Positions 1-9,203 of a stretch of DNA of 64,000 nucleotides are shown piece after piece. Below the pieces are notes generated by a model. That model saw only the letters and a program-made list of their open reading frames with translations, made no database searches and was not told where the DNA came from. The position numbers and the translations under genes were made by a program. Where the stretch lies: positions 62,001-126,000 of the forward strand of contig WNYE01000014.1 of NCBI GenBank assembly GCA_021396245.1. Direction: 5' to 3'. The stretch comes from Sporothrix humicola (lineage: Eukaryota > Ascomycota > Sordariomycetes > Ophiostomatales > Ophiostomataceae). The first letter of the stretch is position 1; each line of letters opens with the position of its first letter.

Positions 1-1249
1 ACGACGTTTATGGTGCTCACACCTTCTACAGCATCAACAGCGCTGTAATTAGGGGACAAAAAGCGACTGTACATATATGTAGGCCCAGACTTTATGCTTA
101 AATGGTCAAGGTCTCTGTGCCTATAGACGGGCCTGAAAAAAGGGCTTCGGATGGGGATGTACTTTTGCAAGTGTGAGAGTGTTGCCGACTTCCATGTTGT
201 TAGCTGACGATCACCTAAAGGACCAAGCCACAGGAACGGGTACTTTTGCAGTTCGCGAGCCCCGCTTTTTTCTGCAACCTACCAGCCTACTCCTTACGGA
301 GTACTCGAAAATCATAACCGCTATTCCATGTTTCCAGGACAGAGAACTGGTTTAAGAACTATCTTACAAAAACAATCACCCTCAGCCTCATAATCTGGCA
401 AGGACTACGCTTCTTACCATAAGGAGTGCTCTTTGTAACACCTGGTACCGTGTGCTTCTGTGGCTCACTCGCGACATTTTGGCATCTCACTCTTGCAACT
501 CGCTCGAAAAGGAACCCAGCAAAAGCACGAAGTATCGTCTTTTTACATGTATGAACGGCTACGACGGCTCGGCTATGAGCTCGATTAATACCAGGAACTT
601 TATGGATACGTTGAATGCACTCCGCACTCCATACTCCGTACTCCGTACCAAGTGATGGCTGTTGCAAAGTCAAACTCTAAATGGGATAACCGTTAAACCT
701 GAGTCTTTCGCCAACACATCCGATTTTCTCAAATGACACACTTGTCCCGCCACAATGGTGGAAATGGATTGAAGGCGTCCAAATGTATGGTCAGCTGCAA
801 ATCACGAGAAATGATGCCAAAAGACGAAATGCCAAATCTCGTCATTTCGAGCTTTGTGCCTGTAAACAGACATCTTGGTGAGACTGCCCGAGTTCCAGCT
901 CCACTGTGGAGGGAGCTAAGGCTGTTCTGGAAACCGCACTATTGATTTTATTGACAGAACAATTGGCATCGTGTCCTACGACGTAACATTACGTGGTGAC
1001 CGATTGGGTCTAGCATCTCGTTTTGGCTTAGGAACAGAGGAGATGCTTCAATCAACATCCTGGCATTATCCAAAATGGTAAAGCACCTACCTGTCGAAAG
1101 AAAATAGATGGGCTTTATTTAAACTGGCTCGCTGCCGCTGCGAAAACTGCGTGTTTTCTGCTGTTTTGATTTTGATTTTGATTTTGCATTTTCTTTCTTT
1201 CTCCTCACCCTCGTCGCTCGTTTACCTGCCTCTACGCAACCAAAGAGCC
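1..1249. other. Intergenic, no supported gene
   Basis: Short open frames occur on both strands but none has coding character, a good start context or a recognisable domain. Two places carry copies of a palindromic TACTCCGTAC-like motif (295-305 and 632-648). A TATA-like TTTATTTAAA lies near 1113, about 130 bp before the next gene, followed by a T/C-rich leader that fits its promoter and 5' UTR. Confidence 0.6.
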
Positions 1250-1893
1250 ATGGTCCAGCTCAAGTCTCTCACCCTCGCCTTGGCGGCCCTCTTTGCCGGG
1301 GTCCGGGCTGGCCCATGTGCCGCCACTTGCAACCCTGCGAACATTCTCCAAGACGGTGATTTCGAAGGCGACAACTCCGTGTGGACCTTTGACAGCGAAG
1401 TCACGATCCAGCAAAATGCTGCTGACTCCACGTTTGGTGCAGAGGGCACAAACTACGTGTAAGCAAACCCACTCTCTCTCCCTCCACATGATTTCGATAT
1501 ATCTTTACTTACTCTGACATGTCTTGTTTCCCCTCTCAAAGCAATGTTTACGTCGCCACTAGGGAATACAGTGGCACGAGATACGGCATTACGCAACAGC
1601 TCTCGGGACTCGTTCCGAACAAGGGCTACACGCTGCTGTTCACCTGGGAGCTGACCGATGATTCTGGGGTCTACGACGGCGCCGTCGATCTGAAGGTTAC
1701 GATTGATGGCGTCCAGGTCCATTCGGAAAGTTTCAAGCGTAACACCGGCATTATCAATCAAGCCACCGTGTACTTTACGCCCACTACATCGAATCCCGTC
1801 CTGTATGTCAGCTGCGGTGGTTCTGGCGACTACTACTACGGTGCAACGGTCATCATGGACAACTTCAGCGTGGGGCAAACTTGCAGCCAGTAA
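1250..1893 (+). CDS. Small secreted carbohydrate-binding-like protein
   Basis: Two exons, 1250-1458 and 1542-1893, give 186 residues. The intron has donor GTAAGC, branch CTGAC and acceptor AAAG, and splicing restores one frame (GT|C). Residues 1-18 form a signal peptide (basic start, hydrophobic core, ending near VRAG), followed by a CAATC segment. The mature part starts NILQDGDFE and continues with strand-rich sequence and a YTLLFTWEL stretch, the pattern of fungal CBM4_9-like, galactose-binding-fold modules (NGDFE start, S/N-Q-L-tGL-tpg-k-YTLsF). It probably acts outside the cell on polysaccharide or glycoprotein; no catalytic domain is present. The start is the first ATG that puts the signal peptide at the N-terminus, although the frame is open further upstream. 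Confidence 0.75.
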
Positions 1894-2089
1894 AGGTAGT
1901 GGACTTTCTGACCCTCTACTGATGCACCAGCTTCTTTCCTTTTTTTTTCTTCTTTTTCTTATTCATTTTCGGTCCTATTTCTTTTCTTTTTAAATTCCCA
2001 ACATTTGCCCTTGGCACACATACATTCTTTGGCCTCCTACGTATATTGGTAGCGGTAGAAAATATGCAATTGTCGTCGCAGCACACATT

Positions 2090-3300
2090 TTATCCTTCTG
2101 ATACTTTGGTGGCCAGATGCTTTCTTTTGCTGGGATCTGAGCTCTCATGAACATCTGTGCGAACAAGCTGAAAGGCCGCTGCAGCTTCGTAGCGTTGGCG
2201 GACGGACCCGGGCTCGTGGCAGACCGTCGGGCTGACAAACTCGTTGTTCTTAGGTGAGAACTGGAACACAAGCCGTCGATCAGACTGAGGCGTCGTATTG
2301 GCGTCGCCAAGGTCATGCCAGATGCGGATAAAAAGACGACCGGGTCGAGTGGTAATGTGCACATCGGTCGGGCAGCGTGGGCAGGACGGAGACTGGTCTA
2401 TTTGGATGCCCATGCTGGCGCAGGCCATGGCATTTTCCAGCGTCGGATTGCGGATGCCGGCTTTGATCTCGCCGCAGGCCATGGTTGCATGCGGACACAC
2501 AAATATGTGCTGGACCGAAGTGGCGTCGATGGGCTCGGAGCCAGGCTCGTCGAGCTGCTTGATCTCCACCTCGCGGTAAAGAAGAAAGCTTGGGGTGGGC
2601 TCAGAATGCCATGTGATAAGAGGGCGAACAAATTGGCGCATATAGACTGGTGTCTGACCATACAGAGACGTGATTTGGTATGGCTTCATCAAGCGCCGCA
2701 CGTAGGTGGGAAAATCGCCCGAAATGGCCATTTTGATGGCGAAAACTGCGTGATGCTGCTTCAGGTGGTAGCCGACGGCAAAGTCTTCGTTGAAGAGATC
2801 TTCTTGTCCGTGAGCGCAAAAGGGTTCTACAGCCATTTGAGAGCGAATGATTGTAGGAATGTCGCATAAGTTGACGCTATGAATGGCATGGCACGCAGCG
2901 CAAACAGCAGAGATAGACGCCATCTGTGTGAGAGTGATCTGGGATTAATGGTTAGTAAAGGTCAAAGCGAAGGCTGTGAAAAGAGTAAAGTGCTTACCTT
3001 TGTTTCGTGGGTTAATGTTTCGTGAACAATGGAATCTGTATCCTCCTCCTGGCTCAAAGTATCGGTCGAGATGCTGGCTCTGCGATCAGAATTGTCGGCA
3101 AAGTACTTTAGATGATCAAGGTCAGATGGCTTGTTCGGTAGCGAGGGGTATGCTGTATTTAAGGGACGGGAGACAACTTACCAGCAACGATGCCCATCAC
3201 TCTTGGTAGAAGGGCTACTGATGACATTGTCGTCAAAAATATTGACCTGGGTCAACTCTGGAGAGGACGCAGTCCGACGAAGCACAATGGTGGTCTCCAT
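2090..3300 (-). CDS. Conserved-type fungal protein of unknown function, 3 exons
   Basis: Proposed exons on the minus strand are 3182-3300, 2998-3073 and 2090-2938, giving 347 residues. The second intron is strong: donor GTAAGC, branch ACTAAC, acceptor CCCAG, in phase on both sides. The first junction is less certain: the donor is a good GTAAGT, but the acceptor chosen (GAGCCAG) is one of several and was picked because it keeps frame. A plain model starts at the ATG at 2923 and gives 277 residues. The protein has cysteine pairs (CAAC near the start of the last exon, later CPRC) that could bind metal, and ends with a basic tail. I do not recognise the family; no membrane segment is visible. Confidence 0.6.
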
Positions 3301-4336
3301 AGCGAATGCGTCAATGATTCACCTGTGACTCAAGATGACAAGCTGATTGACAGAGAGCTAGCAGAGATGTTGGCAAAAACAATTCAGGATGCCTTTGTGT
3401 TGGTCACCTCGTCGAGTGTGCGTGATAATAAGAGTTCGGTATCTGAGGTGAGGATTGGAGAAAAAAAGAGAGGGAAGAAGAGACGGAGAAGGGGAGACGG
3501 CAAGAATATATGGGAATTTCTTGCCTCAGTGTTTGGCACCAACTTTTGACGATATGCAAAATAGGAAAGAGCTTGTCTGGAAATGTACGAAAATGGAAAG
3601 AGCAATCAAGCGGCTGGCAAAGCTGGGCAATAAGCGCAGAGTGAAGCAAACGCAGATGCAAAAAGATCATCGAACCTACGTGGACTGGGCGTCTGTTCAC
3701 TTTGCTGTCAAATTGCTGTAATAAGAAATCTACTATTGAGATGGTAGTATGAGTGAGTGTGATATATTTTTCTTGCAAAATATGTCATCTTTCGCTTTTG
3801 ACCGCATATCGTGAGGTGGTGGACTCTTTTGAAGGTCTTCTTGGGAACGACATGTAATTAATACACGAGTATCTTACAGAATAAGATGGCGACCATGACG
3901 ATCCTGTGAGGTATTATTTTATTTTGCACAAAAATAATTATTTCACGTAAACCTTGCAGATTCCTGGTGGTCTAGGAAGATCATGAACATGCCTTCTGTT
4001 CACTCTGAGCAGTGTCGTTCAAATGACTAAGCAATTGAAATTACCTTATTTGGACTAGCGCCTGTTGCTGTCAACAAACCCCCGCCTTGTTTACTTTCGA
4101 GGCAAAGTTTGGTGAACTACAAACGTACCGAATCTACTCTTCATTCACTCCACATCGAACCCATGCAGTATTGCAAACGGGTGCATTGGCTTCTAACTGC
4201 GACGTACGACATACATACAGCTCTTGATTTGACGACGACATAATATACAATCTACGACGACGATAATCTCCCCCTCGACGCGTCAACAAACGCGACTTTA
4301 TTGACCTCATCTGCGACCACTTCCTCCCCTCCCACG
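3301..4336. other. Divergent intergenic region, no gene seen
   Basis: This lies between a minus-strand and a plus-strand gene, so it should hold two promoters. A purine-rich tract runs near 3450-3500. The open frames here are short or antisense to the neighbouring gene and lack coding features. Confidence 0.5.
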
Positions 4337-5881
4337 ATGCCGCCTCGCACTCGAACCCAGTCGTCGGGCGGCGACTCGACTGATGCCTCTTCGGCCGATT
4401 TCAGCGCGTCGACGCGCGCCTCGTCTGTGTCGACGTCCAACTCGGTGTCGACCTCCGCCTCTGCATTCAACAGTTACGGCTCGTCGCCGACGCGAAACGA
4501 GGGCGCACCGCTCGTGCCGACAACTACACCCGTCGACATGGGCTTCGCCTTTAGCTCTTCGGGACAGAATGCGTCGCTCGACGCGTTGTATGGACCTACA
4601 GCCACCTACGTCAACCTCGTGCACATGGATCAGATGGCGCAGTACCTGCAGGCGCCCGAGACGCAACAAAGTCTGGACACGTTGCTGGCCGTCGTCAAGA
4701 CGCGCAGCGACGAGGAAAAAGAAAAGGGAGACGACGACGAAACACCCGACTACCACACGGCACTTGACGAGCTCGACTACCTCGAGGGCCTCTTCAAGAA
4801 ACTGCGCTTCTCGTACAAGGAGCAGCTGACCAAGGAGACGGTTGTGCGGCGCATCTTGGAGCTGGAGCTTCCACTGTTGAGCGCGGCCGACATTGACCGC
4901 ATCGTCCAGAGCACCGAGGCCGAAAGACAGCAGCTGCGGCAGATCAAGAGCGAGGGCCGCGAACAGGGCGCGGCGGCCGAGAAGCTGATCCGCGACTTGG
5001 CGGCCGAGCGGCGGTACCTGAGTGTGGCCGAAACCGAGGCAGTGCACCTGCCGGACCGCGTGCTGCGGCTGCGGCACCGACTGGCACGCCTCAAGCTAGC
5101 TCTACGTGCAGAGCTGGACGCGATCGACCGGGTCAGCGCAGGAGGAAGTGCTGCACCGTCTTCGACGTCGAGTCACCCCTGCACGACCTGCGGCCGCAGT
5201 TTCTACTCGGAGGCCTTCCACCAGCTGCACCAGGCGATGCACAGCGTACAGAACGAGAAAAAGGATAGTGGAAACACGAGCTTGGTCGACTTTGGCGACG
5301 AGGCGGCGGCAGCAGCAGCCACTTCTGCCACGGCTATGCGCCGCTGTCATGGCTGCACGCAAATGGTGCCCGTCATGTTCCTGGAGAGTGCGCCACCGAA
5401 GGGCGAATCACACAAGGCATTCCATGCGCGCATCCAGAAAGCAACGGTCGAAGCGCATCAAAAGCTGGCTGCCGTGGCTTCATCGTCAGATCCAAACTCA
5501 GGTTCAGCACATGCCATGATGGCCGGTCTTGATCTCACACCCCAAGCCGAGACAGAAGAGGCTGTCCGGCAACTCAAGAAGAGCGAAGCCGATCTGGCGG
5601 CACTCGAAAAACGTGTGCGGTCCGAGGCGGAGCGGCAGGCAGCAATTGAAGGCGAGATGACACAATCGCTACAGCACCTGCGCGAGTCTGTTGGCAGCAT
5701 CAGACTGGAAATGGCGCGCATCGAGCAGGAAGCAGACCGGATGGTGCAGTACATTGAGGAAGGCCGGACATATCTGGGACGGTCACTACAGGAGCAAACG
5801 GATCTGTTTGATGTGCTGTTGCTGGGCGATGACAATGACGAAGAAGACGATGACGATAGTGACGAAGAGATGCAGGATTAA
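4337..5881 (+). CDS. C2H2 zinc finger and coiled-coil protein, function unknown
   Basis: Single exon, 514 residues. The frame opens further upstream only from a TTG, so the ATG at 4337 is taken as the start. The N-terminus is low-complexity Ser/Thr/Ala. The middle (about 115-270) is charged and helical, likely coiled coil. A canonical C2H2 finger follows: C282-x2-C285-x12-H298-x3-H302. A second CxxC (CHGC, about 338-341) is followed by spaced histidines. Another long coiled coil (about 400-480) and a very acidic Asp/Glu tail end the protein. The combination suggests a nuclear or scaffold protein binding nucleic acid or partners, but I do not recognise it. A single finger makes specific DNA binding uncertain. 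Confidence 0.8.
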   Translation: MPPRTRTQSSGGDSTDASSADFSASTRASSVSTSNSVSTSASAFNSYGSSPTRNEGAPLVPTTTPVDMGFAFSSSGQNASLDALYGPTATYVNLVHMDQMAQYLQAPETQQSLDTLLAVVKTRSDEEKEKGDDDETPDYHTALDELDYLEGLFKKLRFSYKEQLTKETVVRRILELELPLLSAADIDRIVQSTEAERQQLRQIKSEGREQGAAAEKLIRDLAAERRYLSVAETEAVHLPDRVLRLRHRLARLKLALRAELDAIDRVSAGGSAAPSSTSSHPCTTCGRSFYSEAFHQLHQAMHSVQNEKKDSGNTSLVDFGDEAAAAAATSATAMRRCHGCTQMVPVMFLESAPPKGESHKAFHARIQKATVEAHQKLAAVASSSDPNSGSAHAMMAGLDLTPQAETEEAVRQLKKSEADLAALEKRVRSEAERQAAIEGEMTQSLQHLRESVGSIRLEMARIEQEADRMVQYIEEGRTYLGRSLQEQTDLFDVLLLGDDNDEEDDDDSDEEMQD

Positions 5882-6173
5882 GGGCGGCCGGCGACGGTTG
5901 TTTTGTATGACTACGACGATCTGGACACGTTTGTACGATATTTCAATGCGAAATGCCTTTTGTATAGCTTTAATTTCATAATGTTCGATCGTCCTTTTTC
6001 TGCCAGCATATCAATATGGGTATAGATTCGATAAAAGAAGCAAAAGAAAACACAAACCGCATGCTATGATGATGCATCCCCGCCCATGCCATTTTTGATG
6101 TGATGGCCCAATATGCCATGCCTTTCCTAACGCCTTGTAAACCATGATCGCGCCTAACTCATCCTCGCCTTCT

Positions 6174-8669
6174 TCATGCACCGACTCCTCCAACCTGCTG
6201 GGCGACCGACAGGATCACCTGCTTCTTCATCGTGATTTCCTGTGCCACTGTATTCCCACTCCCAGCTCGATCAAAACATGCCTGTGCTTGGCCCAAGTAC
6301 CACCACGCCCGGTTCATATGCTGCTTCATACGGCCGGCACGTTTCGCTTTTGCTGCCTCCGTGAAGGATCCAGACTCGGCCTCTACTCCAGCCAAGCCCA
6401 TGCACGCATCCGCCAGAGACTGGTAGAGGAGTGCCGACGTCTCGGCGTGAGCAGTCTCCAACGAGCGCGGGAGTGCCAAGGACAACAAAGTGCGGGCTGC
6501 ACGGAATTCGCCCTCAGCAACAAGCAGACGGGCGACAGCGCCGACCGTCTCCCAGAGAAGAACGTGGTAACGGCGGCGAAGACAGGCTTGCAAAGTATGC
6601 AGCAGCAGAGTAACGGCACGCAGTCCGCGTCCAGCCCGGGCGTAAAGCGTGGCTCTGGCGAGCGAGATTTGCAAAAGCACATGCAGGTCGGCGACACCCT
6701 TGTCGTAGGCTGCTTCGAAACGGTCGAGAGCGTCGCGGGCAACCACCAAAGAGCCGCCGCTGTCGTCGCCGATGCCGTTCACGTCTGCAACATCGTCACC
6801 GCCCCCGTCTCCATCACCTGCTCTCCGCGTCAGAGAAGCAACGTGCAGTAATGCCACTTGGGCTGCGAGATCGGGGTCCATTTGAGACGGGCCTTGGGCT
6901 TGGCGGTCGACGCGTGTAGAGGCACAAGACGGGTAGCCGGCGGAAGGTAGACGGCGCAGCAACAGGTCCTCGGCCTCGTCGAACTGGTTTGCACGCACAG
7001 CCTGCAGAGCTGCAACATACGTAAGCACATGCCGCACGATCCCTTGCGGCTTGAGGGATGTGAGGCCTTCCGGGTTCAAGCGATCCATGACGGCCTTGGC
7101 CTCGGCAAACTGGCCCGAATGGGCATATTGCAGCGCCAACCGCGAAGCCACCCGCACGGCATCGTCAAAGGGTACGCCGTCGTGGCGCGTCCGCATAAAC
7201 ACACGGCCGTGCACTACTGCAAGAGGGCCGTGGCCCATCCGGTCCCAAAATAGCATCAGCGTGCTCGCCAGCTGGCCCTCGAGGGTCACCTCACAGAACT
7301 GGACAATGCGTCGCCCAGCTTGGTGCAGACAAGTCTTGGCAAAGAGCGGGGGGCGGCCGTCGCTGATGGCCACGCGGGCCTCGAGCAGTGTGGCGAGTGC
7401 ATGGTGGCCGTGGAACTGGGCGTCGTCGGCGTCGTCGCGGATGTATGGCAGAACCTGGCGGCCGTCGGTGGAGTCGCCAGCCAGACCTTGAAGCTGATGG
7501 GGACGGATGTGTCGAGGGAGCACGCGGGCGTACATGTAGAGCCACAGCAGCGAAAACCGAAGCGAGTTATAATCGCGGGCCTCGCGGCCGGCGTGCACGG
7601 CATCAAGCATCGACAGCAAGTCGTTGGAGTGTTCGCCGAAATCGCGCTGGATGACACCCTTGTTCATGGGGCCGACATTGTAGCCAAACGCCGCGCCGAC
7701 GCCTTGCCGGGAAACAAGGTCAAAGTAGCGGTGCAGCTGGTCGTAGGCCGTGTTGATGTCACCCATGCGCCAGGCATCCAGCAAGCGGTAAAAGGTCGCT
7801 TGCGAGGGGATGGGTGTGGCGCCTTTGATGACCGTGTCGGCTGCGTCTCGCAAAACAGGATGCGGCCGGAATCCAATGCGTTCCCGCTCAATCATCAGTG
7901 TGATGAGTCGGTCCGTCTCGTCGTGGCTGACTGCAACCGAGGAGTCCTTGATCATGCGGTCAAAGACCACGCGGGCCACAGCGTCTGTGCCCTCGACGCC
8001 CCAGTCCGCCTGGCCTTGTGTCAAGACTGCATCAAACAGCATGTGGTCCACGCCGCTGTCGTGCGGCCACAGGATCTTGAAGTCGGTGCGGGTCGGGTTG
8101 CGGTACCGCACAAAGTCCTCCCACAGCTCACACCGGTGGGCAAACGACAGCTGCTGGAACTCGAGGCACGCCTGGAACACCATTAGTCCGATGGGCGACC
8201 GTCTGTCTAGCAACAACAAATCGTCGGGCGGGTCTTCGATGCCTAGGTCGCGTTGGGCCCGCAGCTCGGCGTAGGTCGGCGCAATGTATGTGTGCATCTG
8301 CTCAAAGAATGGTCCCAGGTCGTCGAGCGACTTGAGCCGCAGCCAGAGCCGTGCCACCAAATCGTCCCAGAGTGTTGCCCTTAGCGGCACGTCGTCGTCG
8401 GTATTTGCGGGAGAAAAGGCGATAAAACAGCGCTGCAGGGCTGGCCGCAGACTGTGGAGGTGCCCGAGGAGGTCGACGCTGAGGAAGGCTCGCTGCCACC
8501 GTGCCAGGTATCGCTGTCTCTGGTTGGTCGGTCGTGCGTACGTGTCGGTGACATAGCTCGTGATGAGTTCGAGGATGAACTCGTCGTCCTTGTCGCTAAC
8601 GGCCTCGCTGCAATACATGTCGACGAGTGTCAGGAGTGCTATCCGCCCGGGCGAGATGAAGCGGCGCAT
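6174..8669 (-). CDS. apc5: Anaphase-promoting complex subunit 5
   Basis: Single exon, 831 residues, the usual size range for fungal Apc5. The N-terminus (ISPGRIALLTLVDMYCSEAV) matches the typical start of fungal Apc5 proteins (aryLtPskIglLaLv-lY). The middle and C-terminal halves are made of helical TPR-like repeats, for example the segment ending with the Tyr/Ala-rich motif LYQSLADACMGLAGVEAES and the final KQHMNRAWWYLGQAQACFDRAG. Apc5 is a scaffold subunit of the APC/C ubiquitin ligase that controls mitotic exit in the nucleus. Acidic Gly/Asp-rich insertions (about residue 600-630) look lineage-specific. The start is supported by the conserved N-terminus and by a pyrimidine-rich leader on the coding strand. 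Confidence 0.88.
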   Translation of the reverse strand: MRRFISPGRIALLTLVDMYCSEAVSDKDDEFILELITSYVTDTYARPTNQRQRYLARWQRAFLSVDLLGHLHSLRPALQRCFIAFSPANTDDDVPLRATLWDDLVARLWLRLKSLDDLGPFFEQMHTYIAPTYAELRAQRDLGIEDPPDDLLLLDRRSPIGLMVFQACLEFQQLSFAHRCELWEDFVRYRNPTRTDFKILWPHDSGVDHMLFDAVLTQGQADWGVEGTDAVARVVFDRMIKDSSVAVSHDETDRLITLMIERERIGFRPHPVLRDAADTVIKGATPIPSQATFYRLLDAWRMGDINTAYDQLHRYFDLVSRQGVGAAFGYNVGPMNKGVIQRDFGEHSNDLLSMLDAVHAGREARDYNSLRFSLLWLYMYARVLPRHIRPHQLQGLAGDSTDGRQVLPYIRDDADDAQFHGHHALATLLEARVAISDGRPPLFAKTCLHQAGRRIVQFCEVTLEGQLASTLMLFWDRMGHGPLAVVHGRVFMRTRHDGVPFDDAVRVASRLALQYAHSGQFAEAKAVMDRLNPEGLTSLKPQGIVRHVLTYVAALQAVRANQFDEAEDLLLRRLPSAGYPSCASTRVDRQAQGPSQMDPDLAAQVALLHVASLTRRAGDGDGGGDDVADVNGIGDDSGGSLVVARDALDRFEAAYDKGVADLHVLLQISLARATLYARAGRGLRAVTLLLHTLQACLRRRYHVLLWETVGAVARLLVAEGEFRAARTLLSLALPRSLETAHAETSALLYQSLADACMGLAGVEAESGSFTEAAKAKRAGRMKQHMNRAWWYLGQAQACFDRAGSGNTVAQEITMKKQVILSVAQQVGGVGA

Positions 8670-9203
8670 CTTGAGGGTCGATGAATGAAGATAGGAGAAG
8701 GGAAGAAAAAAGTGTCGAGGAGAGGTCGAGAAAAGGTCGAAAAGAGGCCGAGGAGAGTAAGAGAGAGAAAGTGGCGAGGAAAGGTCGCGATGAGGTCGAG
8801 GAGAGGTCGAAATCTAGAAAAAGTTGAAAGCGTCAACAAAGGCGTGCCGTAATGACGGCCAATGGCCGGTTCAATTGGTTGGCGTGTCCCAAGTCCGGGG
8901 AGTCTCTGATGACAAGTATCGTATGCCGCCTCTCCGCAGGCAGGATGCTTGCCGAAGTTGTCTTGGCAGCGAATGTCGACCCGACTGCTGTTGTGATGGT
9001 GTTGCGGTGATGTTTAGCTTCGATAAGGAAAGCTGTGAAGCTCTTGCAGAAGACGCGTCGCTAAACGCGGGGCACTAAAGGGTGGGTCTGCTCCCTGTAC
9101 GATACCGGATGACTAATATGGGACCACTTTTCAGACAGCCAATGGGACCCAGACGTGTCTTGTGCTTGCCCAAATAGGAAATAATCCCATAACACGAACC
9201 GCA
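8670..9203. other. Intergenic, promoter side of apc5
   Basis: This holds the upstream region of apc5 (minus strand) and the 3' end of the next minus-strand gene. No open frame here looks coding. The part next to apc5 is a purine-rich repeated tract, listed separately. Confidence 0.55.
8713..8813. repeat. AGGTCGA-type imperfect purine-rich repeats
   Basis: About seven copies of AGGTCG or AGGCCG separated by GA-rich spacers lie just upstream of apc5. Read on the apc5 strand this is a C/T-rich tract with repeated TCGACCT, a common form of fungal core promoter or 5' UTR. Confidence 0.6.

Noticed and set aside
3153..3181. 29-bp intron joining an alternative first exon of the minus-strand gene at 2.1-3.3 kb
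   Set aside because: Frames match, but 29 bp is below the usual minimum for fungal introns; a longer intron with the same donor was preferred.
3190..3549. 119-residue plus-strand frame
   Set aside because: Antisense to the first exon proposed for the minus-strand gene, and its end is a purine-rich tract.
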